Positions 1-12,144 of a DNA stretch of 64,000 nucleotides are shown here, piece after piece. The DNA comes from Leptoclinus maculatus. Its lineage: Eukaryota > Chordata > Actinopteri > Perciformes > Stichaeidae. Every line of letters starts with the position of its first letter. Positions within the stretch are counted from its first letter, which is position 1. The position numbers were made by a program, and so were the translations under genes. A model generated the notes under the pieces. That model was given only the letters and a program-made list of their open reading frames with translations. It was not told the DNA's origin and did no database searches. Location of the stretch: positions 2,192,001 to 2,256,000 of the forward strand of contig JAVDOI010000005.1 of NCBI GenBank assembly GCA_032191485.1. The letters are read 5' to 3'.

Positions 1-744
1 CAAAATCTAAGACAATACCTAGTCTGATATCAGGATATCAATATTATATCAATAAATTGACCAGCCCTACTTTACAACATAAACATTGTAAAATGGGCCC
101 CTTTGTATTTGCTGTTGCAATGATTGTTAATCCAGTATCTGACAGAAGTAAACTTGGATGGTCAGTGTATGAACGGCTGTGAATGGGTTAATGACATGTA
201 GTGTTAAAGCACTATACAAGTGCAAGTCCATTTACCCCATTAGCACAAATATATGATTTGATATAATGCAATACTGAGTCCAACCTAAATGGTACAAAGC
301 AGCATAACAATGATGATGGGAAGATTTTGACTGTGGCACAGCTACAGGCCAACCCACCATCACCTCAACAGATGTTGAAGCTAAACACGCTTCCACTGAT
401 GACTTCTCAGACTGAGTACTGTGGACAGCCTCATGGTGGAATGGACAATATCATGCATGTGTGTCTGTTTCTGTCGGCCCACCAGCCACAGACGTCGACA
501 CTGTAGAATACACAGTTTGCCGAACCACAGACTGTATGAATTAGACCGACTCCTGCCTTTGATTTCACCAGCCATCAGATGGGGAAAAACAATGTCACCC
601 AACATTAAAAATGTTAATATCAGCTGAGGGACAAAGGAGGCAAAGAGAGAATGTATGAGCCGACAAACAGAATCCTAACATGAGATCAAACCTGATCCCA
701 GCAGAAAGGTCAGAGCGTCACTGAAGACTGCAGCACCTTGTGAG
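1..744. other. non-coding, partial SINE tail
   Basis: No gene is supported here. Positions about 155-243 match the 3' tail of the SINE seen complete at 48838-49151: they share the run GACATGTAGTGTT and the end TCCATTTACC. The rest is AT-rich unique sequence; the short open frames have no recognisable protein content. Confidence 0.5.
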
Positions 745-850
745 CAGAATCTAGAGCTGCAGTGACTAATCAGGTGATCAACACAATTTTAATCTACAAT
801 TATTTTTGTATTTGACTAATTTCTCCAGCAAAAATGCCAATAATGTGCTT
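745..850 (-). repeat. dispersed repeat fragment (same family as 26514-26790)
   Basis: The sequence starting AGAGCTGCAGTGACTAATCA and running through GCAAAAATGCCAA resembles, in opposite orientation, the interspersed repeat at 26514-26790. I recognise this as a widespread teleost repeat from recollection of its TAATC-rich end and GCTGCAG edge; I cannot name the family. Confidence 0.4.
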
Positions 851-1775
851 ATTCCTGCATCTCCAATATGACCACGTTCAGCCGAGATCCTCCTTATGGC
901 ACCAGCACCACAGGGGCAAGTCTGTGGCAAGTCTGTGGCAAGTCTGTGGCAAGCATCAGTCAGGTGTCAGGAAAGTGTCTCCTCTGCAACCAGGAAGAAG
1001 CTGCCGAGCTGAGCGGGCGGGGACACAATTCCTGGAACACCTATTGTTGTTACGACAGGTCAGCTGCCGTCACTGTATTTGTGTGGGGTGTTTGTAATGT
1101 TTTCGCGGCATCTTAACATCAGCAGACATATTTAAGTGGTTATTCCTGAATGTTACAATAGTAAAGGCAAAACAACAAGTCTGAAAATATCTTCAATCTT
1201 CCTCTGCTTAGATGTAGGGTCAGTAGGTGCCAGACGAGTGCCACTAGATGTCATTTTAATAATAATACTAACGCTGATGTCATTTTAATAATACTAACGC
1301 TGATGTCATTTTAATAATAATACTAACGCTGATGTAACTTTTTCAGGATGACGTTAGCCAAATGGAATCGTCAGCTGATTGCATGTTGATGTAACGTGAA
1401 TGCAGCCATCGGGTCCTCTGTGGATCATGTCGAACGAATGGTAGGAAGTGGAGGAAATACGTTGTTTCATGTAAATGAACGTTCGTTACCATGGTTTACA
1501 CTAACGTTAGCCAGTACTGAACAGCGTTTGCTACCACTGATTAGAGGCAGAACATATACGAAGTTACACTACTACGACAGCTACTGTGACGTTAATACAG
1601 AGAACAGTCTAAACGAGTGTTTAAACGCGCACCGACCAGCAAACTAACACTAGAAGCTAAACATGAGGCAAGATCAGTTAACGTTAACCTGAACATGTCT
1701 CAAGCTAACCACGTTAGCGAAGACGCTGGCACGAGGTCCCGCTGAAGTATGTCTCCATGAAAAAGACTAAACACA
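851..1775. other. non-coding, two small tandem repeats
   Basis: No gene is supported. Two small direct repeats are visible: a 12-bp unit (GCAAGTCTGTGG) about three times at 916-953, and a 26-29-bp unit beginning GATGTCATTTTAATAATA three times at 1247-1335. The remainder is unique sequence with no recognised feature. Confidence 0.5.
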
Positions 1776-1985
1776 TTACGGACCTTGGGTTAAACTGGAT
1801 ACATTGTGTCCCACTTCAGAAATGTGGTTGTTCTCTTCCATGAGTTCAACGTTGACGTAGGACTCAAAATCGACCTCCACGATGTCCGACATCTCGTCCA
1901 CAGCTTCCCTCGTTCCAGCAGACGGGTTTTCCCGTGCTTCTTGCTCCATGGACATTTGAGAAGAACTACTTAATCTTTTCACCAC
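1776..1985 (-). CDS. possible first coding exon or small hypothetical protein
   Basis: A 69-codon open frame on the minus strand begins MVKRLSSSSQMSMEQEAREN and is acidic in the middle (EAVDEMSDIVEVDFESYVNV). I do not recognise a family. Its appeal is position: about 210 bp upstream on the minus strand, at about 2190-2200, lies GCATGCGCA, which resembles an NRF1 site, and a CCAAT-type box sits at 2173-2178, the kind of elements found at fish promoters. It could be the first exon of a gene whose other exons lie left of the window. No strong splice donor is visible inside it, so it may equally be a chance open frame. Confidence 0.2.
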   Translation of the reverse strand: MVKRLSSSSQMSMEQEARENPSAGTREAVDEMSDIVEVDFESYVNVELMEENNHISEVGHNVSSLTQGP

Positions 1986-4289
1986 GTAAGTCGGTCAAAG
2001 TGAATGCGCTAACTGCAAGTGGCGTTACGAAGTTTTGTCAGTTTGACAAACACTCATGGGCTGTACCGCCCATACTTTCAAAATATTCCCGGTCTGAAGG
2101 GCCGCAGCCAATCGAGAACAGTACAACTGCAGGATGTCCCGCCCCCTATCTGAAATCTGAACGCCTGTGAGCCCATTGGAATAGGGAGCCGTCCGCATGC
2201 GCAGGATGCTCTTTCAGACCCCCGGGTTGTCCTGTCCATCGAGGACCAAACTATGAAGCTGTTGTTGGAGCAAAACAACTGAGCACATGGAATGTGTAGC
2301 TGTACAAAATAGTCACACGTGTATCAGTACATTTGAAGTCACAGAGAAATGCTTTAGGATTTGCAACAGCCTACACAACATGAACCCCTTCCACAGTGCA
2401 CAGGACCAGGAAGCTGCAGAGAGGGAATTTACTCTGCAGTGCCCAGATGTGAGGGTACTGTTGGACAATAATGTCAATAATCTGCCACAACTTTTTAAAG
2501 ACGCAAATGTCTGATTGATGTTTTCAGAAGACATTGTCAGCACTGATGATTGTCTCTTGCATCACCATCTACTTGTAAATAGGTCAAATATAGAATGTGA
2601 AACAAAAAGTATTACCAGTGGTATGAATAGTCATTCGAAGCTATACAAGTCACCTGATTGTAATCTCTTCTTAGTTCTTCTTATATGTGCTGGTGGTAGG
2701 TGTAAGATTATTGGTTCAATTGACCAATGTCTTGTCATGGTGTTTATGTTGCAGATGGGATGGGGTTGTGTTTTTTTACATTTTGGGGGTAGAAAGAGAA
2801 AGAAATGTTAATTGTGATGAGTATATATCTGTCACTCCGTTACCCTTGAACATAATGTGTATAGTACGTTGTATTTTAAAGAACATAATAAACTTCATGT
2901 CTTCACAGTCTGGCATGCATTTCATTTGTATCTATTATGGGAAAGGCTGGACCTGTAACATCTACTGCTGATAGTCTTTGTGACGTGTGACAGTTTATTA
3001 AAGAAAATGAAATCTACTCAAACTGAGGATGGATTCAGTCCTCTCTCCGACCACAAACTTCACCGATGGCAATCATTTTTGGACAGAAGAGTGCTGTGTT
3101 TAGGAACAGCTCTTGTAAGCCAAAGCTGTGGTGATTGAAATCATGTGAGCAGATTAACTGCAGACGGAAGAATCAGAAGAATTGAGATGCAGCACTACAA
3201 GTCAAATACAGGAATGTAATCACGATGCAATGTCACAACTGATTCTGAAGGTTTCTGCTTTTAGGGGAGTATTTGACTTGTGCTTGACATGCAGAATTCG
3301 AAAATACTAAAGATTGTCTTTCTTTGCTAATCTAGACGTGTGCAGATGTCAGTGGATCATATAGAAGTACATGTGAGCTACTGCTCTTATCTGAGGGAGG
3401 TCATGACCTGCTGATGTCAATGTGTTAGTGACCGACATGTAACCTGGGGAACCCGATGGCCCTGTTGCTCAGTTTTACAGGAACAGCATACCCCAATTAA
3501 TATATTGTTAATTATATAATCAGAATCAGCGCTAAGTGTGTACACATACAATAAATATGACTTATCTAAATGTACATGCACAGAGATAGACATACGGCTA
3601 AAAACAGGTAACAGCGTTAAACAACAATCATTTATAAAACGATGTGAGACATCTTAGAAATGTGAGAGTAGCTCTGCTCTCCATGTTTCAGTCTTATACA
3701 ATAACTCATATAGTCAACTCCTACAACAGTGTTCACACACAAGCACAGTGAGAAATCATTCTTATTTTAGATTTAATTTAGACCTAATTGCTGACATTAT
3801 GATGACATGATTTTGTCAGAGCAGAGGTGCTAAGACGCTGACAGCAGAGTACAACAGAACAGGTTAGAGGTTGATGATGATGACAGTGATGATATAGTAA
3901 TGAAGGTAAAAATGGAAAGCACAGGTGGTGCTATGACTGGGTGGTAACTGAGGCAAGGTCCACTGAAGGCTGTTTAATACGAATAAACCAAATGTCTCTT
4001 CATTTTTCACTTCATTATTTATTGCCTCATGATCAACACATGCTCACTCTTCCATGTAGGTATGTTTGGTTCTTAAATTACATAAAAATAACAAGTAAAT
4101 AGATGACTAGGCTGCAAATTAACCATCAAACATCAGATGAAATAAACTGCATTACATACATCTGTATCAATAACATAGATAATTAACAAAGACACTGATT
4201 TATTTATTTATATTCATTCATTAATCTTTCTTCTAATGTTAATCTGGTATGTGCTTGCATCATGGAATGTAAATAAGAATTTCTTGCAT
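1986..4289. other. non-coding, NRF1-like promoter motif at the left edge
   Basis: Around 2160-2225 the sequence has a CCAT/CCAAT-like box and GCATGCGCAGG, a half-matching NRF1 motif, near the start of the minus-strand frame at 1776-1985. A 75-codon plus-strand frame at 2287-2514 looks protein-like in composition but I cannot assign it. From 2515 to 4289 I see only AT-rich unique sequence. Confidence 0.35.
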
Positions 4290-4547
4290 ACGGTCATTCT
4301 ATTGCCTTGACTTTTATTTTGAAATATTCTAACTTCCGGGGCACCTGTCTTTCTTTGCGTCTCTCTTCAAAAGAAAAAACAAAAGAGGAATTTACAAAAA
4401 ACGGAACGGGCTCGTTATTTGGCTTTGGTTCTCTCGTATTTTGGTTTTTGAATTCAGACAACAAAAACGGAAAAACGGTGGTATATGTGTATTTTCGTTT
4501 TTTAGATTAAACGACTAAACAGACTATCAGAACAGATTTGTTTTATA

Positions 4548-5809
4548 ATGTTAAGCAATCTAAGTGAATCTTCTAAGGATATATTACTCGAATTATATAA
4601 TAAAGTTTGGGAGGGTAGGAAATTGCCTCAAAGCTGGAAGGAGGTCATTGTAGTCCTGATACGCAAACCCGGTAAAGATTGTACGAACCCAGGGAACTAT
4701 AGACCAATAGAGTTAACATCAAATATCTGCAAAATAATGGAGAAAATGATAAATGAAAGATTAATATATTATGTAGAAAGTAAAGGATATATATCCAAAT
4801 ACCAGAGTGGTTTCAGGAAAGGGAGAAATACATTAGATCAGCTTTAAGTTTAGAACATGAAGTTAGGAAAGCACAGGTAAACAAGGAAAGTGTTGTGGCT
4901 GTCTTCTTTGACATAGAGAAAGCATATGATATGATGTGGAGAGAAGGGTTACTAATTAGACTTTGCAAGTTGGGTATTAAGGGTCGAATGTACAGATGGA
5001 TAAAGGATTTATTATTAAAAAGATGTATAGAAGTCAGAGTAGGAAAGAGCTACTCTGGAAAGTTTGGTATTGAAAATGGAACACCTCAAGGTAGTATAGT
5101 CAGTCCATTACTATTCTCCATCATGATAAATGATGTGTTCAGTGAAATAGAACATGGGATGGGATTGTCACTATCTGCAGATGATGGGGCAATTTGGAAG
5201 AGGGGAAGAAATGTGGAATTCATAGTAAACAAACTGCAGAGAGACATTTTGAAGGTAGAAGAGTGGTCATATAAATGGGGTTTTAAATTCTCAGTAGATA
5301 AGACAAAGACAATGTTCTTTACAAGGAGACAAATTGGTAGTGAAGTAAAACTAAAACTATACAATCATGAATTGGAGAGAGTAAAACACTTTAAATATTT
5401 AGATTTGTGGTTTGACGAAAGGATCACATGGGCTGTACATATTAATAAAGTAGAGAATAAATGTAAAAAAGTACTAAATATAATGAGGTGTTTGATGGGA
5501 AGTGAATGGGGGGCAGATAGAACTGCTTTGAAAGCCATATACAGTGGATTAATTAGATCTATATTAGATTATGGTTGTGTGGTGTATGGATCAGCAGCAA
5601 GCACATCTCTCAAAAAACTGGATAATATTCAATATCAGGCAATGAGAATATGCACCGGTGCGTTTAAAACAACCCCAACGGCTGCATTACAGGTGGAAAT
5701 GGGTGAAATGCCGCTAGAATTACGAAGAACACAGTTGGCATTGAGCTATTGGGCAAATCTACAGGGACACAGTAGAGAACATCCAACACAGGACACGTTA
5801 AAACCTTGA
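4548..5809 (+). pseudogene. LINE reverse transcriptase, frameshifted
   Basis: Two open frames (4548-4847 and 4895-5809) together encode most of a LINE reverse transcriptase. Visible motifs are GNYRPIELTSNICKIMEK, YQSGFRKGRNTLDQL, VAVFFDIEKAYDMMW with a catalytic Asp, and GTPQGSIVSPLLFSIMIND. The frames are separated by a frameshift near 4845. The catalytic box reads SADDG where this family has a Tyr or Phe before ADD, so even without the frameshift the active site is altered. It begins inside the polymerase domain, so the endonuclease is missing. Confidence 0.8.
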
Positions 5810-6029
5810 TGGGAAAAGGAGAAGAGGGAGACAAGAAGCTTTGGATGGACAGCAGCACAGAAAGCAACAGAACTCGACATATAGCTAAATTACACTTCAG
5901 TCCAACAGCCCCATTACCAACAATAGCACCGTGGATACATTATGCTTCTTTACATTATTAACAAAGAAGAACATGGGTAGAGCGGATCATTTCAATTGGC
6001 ATACAATACAGGCACATATCCACAGTTAC

Positions 6030-6845
6030 CACAGTTATATCCAGGTTTTTACAGATGCATCAAAGAATCTAGGAAACAAGGTAGGAGTGGCATTTATTGT
6101 CCCAGAATGTAATGTTAAAATAGGTAAAATGATCACTGAGGGACTATCAGTGTACACGGGGGAAATGCTGCAATAATGTCATCACTACAGTGGATAGAGG
6201 ACACAAGACCATTGAGGGCAATCATTTGTTCAGACTCAAGTTCTTCATTAGCAGCTTACAGAGCAGCCATTCAGACAGTAGACCAGACATCCTTATTGAA
6301 ATACAACTAACATTATACAGAATTCAAATGATGGGTCTGACGGTCATATTCCTATGAGTACCAGCACATATTGGGGTCAAAGGAAATGAAATGGCAGATA
6401 AAGCTGCAAAAGAGGCCACAAAAAATAGCTGCACTAATGTTACAGTCAGCTTCAGTAAATCAGAAACAAAAAGTATCATTAAACAGGTTGAAGGAAAGGT
6501 GGCAGAAGCAACGGGAAGAAGACAGGAAAGGACGATGGTTTTACCGGGTTCAGAGGAAAGTGGGAGAAATGAGATGTGCAGGAAGGAACAGGAGAGAGGA
6601 AACGGTGATATCAAGGCTTAGATTTGGACATACAGGCCTGAACGGTATGCTTAAAAAATAGGTAAACACGAAACAGGGAAATGCGACTATTGTGAGCAAG
6701 AGGAAACAATAGAACATGTAATTGTGCAATGTCAGAAATATGAGCAGGAAAGAGGGCAGCTGATTGGAGACCTCGACAAGATGAAGGTACGGTTGGATAT
6801 AGTGGATATTCTGCAAAAGAACTCAAAAAGTGAGTTATCAAGTAT
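6030..6845 (+). pseudogene. LINE ribonuclease H and C-terminal knuckle, broken
   Basis: Translated pieces show the ribonuclease H order VFTDASKN, then SVYTGEM, ICSDSSSSLAA, and GVKGNEMADKAAKEA, which would supply the metal-binding acidic residues. Stops and shifts occur at about 6174, 6308 and 6356. The C-terminal piece contains the CDYC...EHVIVQC knuckle and ends near 6860. This places the LINE in the I-superfamily, whose members combine reverse transcriptase with ribonuclease H. Confidence 0.7.
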
Positions 6846-7052
6846 TATTTCAATATCTTAGATTAATTAATATTATTAAGAAGATATGAGCCCGTTGTTT
6901 TGTTTTGTTTTTCTTTTCCTTTTGAATTTGAATTTTTATATAAGTAGCCTATTAGACATCCTGATCCACACTCCATACCAGTTGATGGCGGTAATGCACC
7001 AATTCATTGTTTGCCAACCGCCAATAAACCTCAAATAAGAAGAAGAAGAAGA

Positions 7053-8811
7053 GCATCAGAACGTACACGCATCCTTCTGTGCTGCATTCTGCCGCCCAAT
7101 TCCTGTTGCAACCACAGCCTGTAACCGCTGGGAGGCAGTAGCAGTCTGGGTGAAGCCTGAAGCGTAACGCCAGAAGAAGAACGTGTCCGGGCTATAGGCG
7201 AGACACTGGCGTGGTCGTGACAACAATAATGAGGTAAACCCTGATGTATGTTAATATGAAGGTTAAGTCTGTGAAACGAGAACGCAGCGTGTCTGCCACG
7301 AGGTATGGATGAACTCACGCGACGCACAGCTCTTTAAAACCACGCACATCATCACATCAGTTAGCATTAGCATGCTAACGAATCGTCCGATTATCAGCTA
7401 ATGAGAATGAAACACGCCGCTCCACAGACGGCTGTCCGTTTCAGATTCATTTTTGATATGACAATGTTGTCGCGTGGGATATTGCACCCATCATTTCCAC
7501 GTTCCATACATTTTACCGAAGCAATTAAAACCGCCCGCGTGTGTGTACAGGGTCACAGAAAGCGTAGCCGTCTCGAATGGGAAGGATCAGTCGAGGTGGA
7601 TTCATATTTTCAATATCACATCTGAGGTGTCGGAGTACATGGTTCATCCAAAATGTTCATGATTATGTCCACGACGTTGCACTTAATGTTGAGTTATAAA
7701 GATAGAATACATTTGACGTAATCCACGTTAAACAATGTAGACAAATAGAATATTTTAATATTTGGGTCGTTGTATCGGCTATAATAAAGCTCAGTCTACT
7801 AGCAGCATGTCTGAATGTGAAGAACTGACTCTGCTCTCACACCCGAATTGGCAAAACACAAGTAATATATTATGTTATCAACTTTTGACCCAACTATTTG
7901 TGTGTCTGCACTCGGCCAAAGATTGTTTATGAGGTAAAAGAAGCATCACTCTGGAATATGAATGTACACTCGGTGTGGACTTAGTGTCTCCGTAGTTCCA
8001 ACAACTCCAGCAGTGTGCTGGTATATATGCATATACATGTGTAATATACATGTAAGTTAATAACACAAGAATCTGATCTGACTCTGTATTGGCAGATAAT
8101 CAATGGTAAAAACAACAATAAAATCTTGATTGGGACGTCCCTATTTGCTGTGCACAGTTTTGGTGTCTTTTGCTTGTCTTAGCTCAAAGTGTGAGTGTAA
8201 ATGTTGAGAACTGTCACTTAAAATCAGTTTATTTCAGCTGGAACATCTTCAGTGTATCATTTGTTGAAATGATTTCATGTTCTTGCTTTGAATCACAGAT
8301 TGTGTGGGGAGTTGGTTTCATAAAGAGCCAGTGAGTCTGCAGACCAACAGAGACAACATGGACGCTACAACAGGAGCACAAACATAGTATGCACACATTC
8401 TCTTCAGAGTTTCAGGACCCAGTCTGAGAGGTACACATCTTTAAAATATCATTATCGTAACATACATCTATTCTTAAAATGTATTTAAATAGTTGTAAAT
8501 GGGGGCTTCTGATATTGGTGACTTTTGGTCATATACATTGCCGGTCGAAAGTTTGGATCGCCTGCTGTAGAAGCTTGATTTGTTAGAGGGGACTTCTTTA
8601 TATTTTTGAATTGTCTTTTTGTTGTTTTTTTACAATATCTGTTGTTTATGATGACCGTCGTGTTTTGTACGCTGAGAACAAAACTAACACCAGTCTTTGG
8701 TTAAAAAAAACAGAAGCTTGTGATGACTGATGAAGGCCACAGGTTTGACCTCTTCCTCTCTTTCACCAGGTTTTTGATTTAGGCGAGCCGCTGAGTCTTC
8801 TTGTTGTTAAA
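7053..8811. other. tssc4 upstream region with a possible 5' untranslated exon
   Basis: This region is CpG-richer than its surroundings near 7060-7560. A candidate splice donor, ATGAG|GTAAAC, ends a putative untranslated exon at 7232. A matching acceptor with a long pyrimidine tract (TCTTTCACCAG) ends at 8769, 42 nt before the tssc4 start codon. This would give a non-coding first exon and a 1.5-kb intron. The promoter itself is not pinned down. The rest holds no recognised element. Confidence 0.35.
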
Positions 8812-9792
8812 ATGTGTGATCAGAAAAATGGCGGGGACCACGGTGAGATGCTGAACAGTGATGATGTGGACGAGCTATCAGCCAGTGATGAGTCTGAGCC
8901 CGAAGAACTACCCAGCAGTGCTCCCTTTGACCCAGAGCTGGACGACGACGACGACGACGATGGCGGGGAGCTTGAGATTTCTGCTCCAGCTGCTGGACAC
9001 AAAGCTCAGACTCCATTCAGTCTGAGAGGAGGGGGCTCAGCTTTCTCAAACCGCAGCCACAGCATCTTTGAATGCCTGGACAGTGTCGCCCGGCTGGCCT
9101 CCTCCTCTCTGACCCAGGATCACGTCACAGATGGAGTGTTTACTCGGCCTCTGCCTCCACGTTCCAGGAGGAAGATGAGCCAGCCTACGTCCAGCTGCCC
9201 CACACCAGCAAAGAAGAGAGGAGTCCCGGACTACCTGGTGCACCCTGAGCGATGGACCCACTACAATCTAGAAGATGTGGAAGAGACTAGCGATCGGGAC
9301 AACAGGAGGGCGGCTCACAACTTCCTGTCCAGTCTGCAGCAGAGGAAGGAGCAGCAGGAGAGCAAGAGCGATACCTCCTGTAACATCCAACAGAAGATGG
9401 TCTTCTCCAGACCCAGCGCGCTGCCAAAGGAGCAACCTGCTGATCAGCCGTCAGCTGTTGGAGGCAAAGAGAAGGCGACACTCCTGAGTCATCTGGCGGA
9501 GGAGGAGGATGAGGAGGGCAGGGAAAAAGAGATGTCTGGAGGAAGGAGAACAGACCAGAGTGTCGAGAAAGCTGAGGAAAGGGCGAGAGATGAAGAAAAA
9601 GATACGAAGGGAGCCATGGGTCCGCCAGAGGAGAAGAAACCGGTGCAGAAAGAAAAAGAGGAGGAGGAGGAGGAGGAGGAAGAGGAGGAGGAGAAGGAGA
9701 AGAAGATGGAAGAGGCCAACCCAGCCTTTACCCCCTTCAAGAAGACTAAGCGTATGAACTACAGGAAGAGCTCCGGGCGAGAGGACAACTGA
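8812..9792 (+). CDS. tssc4: TSSC4, U5 snRNP assembly factor
   Basis: A single uninterrupted 326-codon frame, as in mammals where the TSSC4 coding region lies on one exon. The family is recognised by two conserved blocks: GSAFSNRSHSIFECLD (residues about 75-90) and VPDYLVHPERWTHYNLEDV (138-156), both close to the human protein as I recall it. TSSC4 is known as a nuclear chaperone-like factor that binds U5 snRNP components and helps build U5 and the tri-snRNP. Compositional features are an Asp run at residues 44-50 (GAC/GAT repeat), a long Glu run near residues 280-292, and a basic C-terminus; most of the protein is probably disordered. The start is chosen because the ATG at 8812 has an A at -3 and sits 42 nt after a good acceptor. 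Confidence 0.9.
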   Translation: MCDQKNGGDHGEMLNSDDVDELSASDESEPEELPSSAPFDPELDDDDDDDGGELEISAPAAGHKAQTPFSLRGGGSAFSNRSHSIFECLDSVARLASSSLTQDHVTDGVFTRPLPPRSRRKMSQPTSSCPTPAKKRGVPDYLVHPERWTHYNLEDVEETSDRDNRRAAHNFLSSLQQRKEQQESKSDTSCNIQQKMVFSRPSALPKEQPADQPSAVGGKEKATLLSHLAEEEDEEGREKEMSGGRRTDQSVEKAEERARDEEKDTKGAMGPPEEKKPVQKEKEEEEEEEEEEEEKEKKMEEANPAFTPFKKTKRMNYRKSSGREDN

Positions 9793-11389
9793 GCACATCA
9801 CTGTCTCAGAATAATACAGACAGCCGAGTTCATCTTATGTATAAAAAACAACAACAACAACAACTACTGTTGTCTATTCAAATGTGCTGACTTTACTGTT
9901 TTTAGTCCAGTCCAGAGTCACCAAACCCTAACCTCATGAATACTAACTGAACAAAAGCAGTGTTTTGCAGACGTCTCTGGAAAGTTGAAAGCCTGCTTTA
10001 CCTCTGACCCACACCCAACTTCTCCCATGGGGGTGGTTGGACATGTGTTACCACATCCAACAGTGAACCATGGATTAAACTGTTGGTTAATGTTCTGATG
10101 TTAGCATACCACACAGTGGGGTAAGCTAGATTTACATCCAAGGCTGAGGAGTATTTCATTGGCCGGCCACATTTGGATTCAATGTTTAAAAAAAAAGACC
10201 CTTTTATGATTCTCCTGTTAAAAGAAGTCGACTGGAAACATTCAAAAAGTCAGCAGGAGACGGTGTTTTCGACTTTGTCATGGAGCTAATGTTAGCTTAA
10301 TTAGCTAGCTGTAGTGACAGGTTTCATTTCAGGAGGCTACATCAACAGTCGTCGGCTAACGTTAAGAAGCTACTTCTGTCTCAGCCCTGTCGGTATCTTC
10401 TCCCGGATTACGGTCGCAGTTTTAAACATGTGGTTAATGTAAATTAAAACAAAACAAAACAAAAAGACAACAACATGACTTGATTAATGTAGTAAAACAT
10501 CATGGTTTGGCATGAGATAGCTAGTATGTGATGTTATTGAAGTTACAGACGTAAATTAAAATAAGTCAATGCTGACTTTTGGTTTCACAAAGGACACAGA
10601 CGGCGGCCTCCTGCGTGAAAGTCCTGTTTGTCTGACCCTGACCTCCTTATGCAGAATCATTTGTGATACATCAGAAACAAAATCCCTTCAAGTTTCGTTG
10701 AAAATGCAATTTAGTTGTATGGGAATGTTTAGGAGAAATAGTTTTGATGGTTAAATCGGCTGCTGTAATAACTGTTGCTGCTGAAAAAGAGAGTGATGGG
10801 TTACCAGCAGTAAATAAGGGGGCGGGGCCAAATCAGCCTGAAAGACAAACGTGAAAACTCAATAAAATGTGGAACATTTGGAAACTTCATTTTTTATTTT
10901 GAATAAAAGAACATGAGGACCGCGAGTACATCCTGTCTACACCTCGCTGGTCAAATAAGAATCCGTGTCGGCATTTAGAACTGTTGCTGTTGATGGTAAT
11001 TTGATTTATATTTCTTGTTGCATGTTCTGTATTTTGGATTAGTCTCAATTAAACATTTTGATTTATATTCATTTTATTTGTCATCCTTTCAAAAACATTT
11101 AAGGCTCTTTTGTGTAAAAAAAAAAGACAAATGTTAAGATGAATATCCTCATAATCATTTAATGAATGTCGAGTGATGAAATATAGGATGACAATAACTT
11201 TTCTTTTTGTTTGAATCTAGCAGGTGAACCTTTTGTGTGAAACCGTTGACGTCATAACAACAGTAGCCGTGTTCCCATTCACTTATTTGTATGAACATTC
11301 TGAAGTATGACATTAGGAAAGCTGTATGGAAACAGTTGATGAAACTTTGACAATTGAATGAAAACACGACTAGTGTCATCAGCACCATC
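9793..11389. other. tssc4 3' region and intergenic sequence
   Basis: Candidate polyadenylation signals for tssc4 are ATTAAA at 10074-10079, AATAAA at 10861-10866 and AATAAA at 10902-10907; sequence alone does not choose between them. No other gene or clear transposon is visible before the fold-back element at 11390. Confidence 0.4.
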
Positions 11390-12144
11390 TTAAAGGGATA
11401 GTTTGGATTCTTTGTGGTTGTATGAGCTACTTATCCATAGTCAGTGTATTACTACAGTAGATGGCTGTCGGCACAGCCCCAATAAAGAGAAACCATCACA
11501 GGAGCAAAGTGATGTGCAGCACAATGTATTTTAGACATTGGTGGTCCTGCATTCTGGGAAATATTTCTGCATCAATTTACGGTGGAAAAGGTCTGAACAT
11601 AAAGGAAAACACAAGATTCAGACCACAAGTGAAAGTGAAAATATAAAAATATAATGCAGTAAGGTTGTCAGACATTATATATTCAATCAATACATATTAC
11701 CACTATTCTCTTAATATTACTACAAGTTGTAATTTAATGAGAATAAAGTCATAAGACTTGACTGTGCCTGCCCTGTAGCCTGCTGTGCATGCTGGGATCC
11801 CCTTCAGACCGCTCTGTGCTGCAGTTCAGGCATTGGGCCGAGAGGAAAGGGACCGGGTTCAGACGGGATCCAAAGTGCTGCTTTATGCAGCTGTTCACAC
11901 CAGAAGCAAACTGTGTCTGTGTGTGAATGTTCTCTCCAAAGATAATGCAAATGAGTGCTCGGGACAATTCTGTCCTCCAAATATATTGAAAATATTCTAA
12001 ATGGTTTCCACCTGGTTTCCATCCACAGCAGTACATCGCTTTGCTCCTGTGAAGGTACATCTGTCTGTTTCTCCAAACTCCATCTACTGTCGGTAATACG
12101 CTGACTATGGAGAATACCTCATACAACCCAAACTACTCCTTTAA
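11390..12144. mobile_element. non-autonomous fold-back DNA transposon with TTAA ends
   Basis: The left end reads TTAAAGGGATAGTTTGG and the right end is its inverted counterpart CCAAACTACTCCTTTAA. The similarity continues inward: CATAGTCAGTGTATTAC on the left pairs with GTAATACGCTGACTATGG on the right, giving imperfect terminal inverted repeats of roughly 60-70 bp. There is no transposase frame inside. The TTAA at both outer edges suggests piggyBac-type target choice, but TTAA could also belong to the repeat itself. Family not named. Confidence 0.65.

Larger units (their letters stand above)
4290..7052 (+). mobile_element. I/Nimb-like non-LTR retrotransposon (LINE), 5'-truncated and mutated
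   Basis: The element carries, in order, a reverse transcriptase (4548-5809, in two frames), a ribonuclease H domain (about 6030-6440) and a C-terminal Cys-His knuckle (CDYCEQEETIEH, about 6681-6716, followed by VIVQC). It ends in a stem-like 3' tail (GGCGGTAATGCACC ... GCCAACCGCC, 6987-7023) and an AAG repeat, the classic end of fish Nimb-type LINEs. The protein is broken by several frameshifts and stops, so it is a dead copy. The 5' limit near 4290 is a guess; no target-site duplication was found. Confidence 0.8.

Noticed and set aside
9451..9801. Leu- and Ser-rich minus frames over tssc4
   Set aside because: They are the antisense of the Glu-coding repeat at the end of tssc4.
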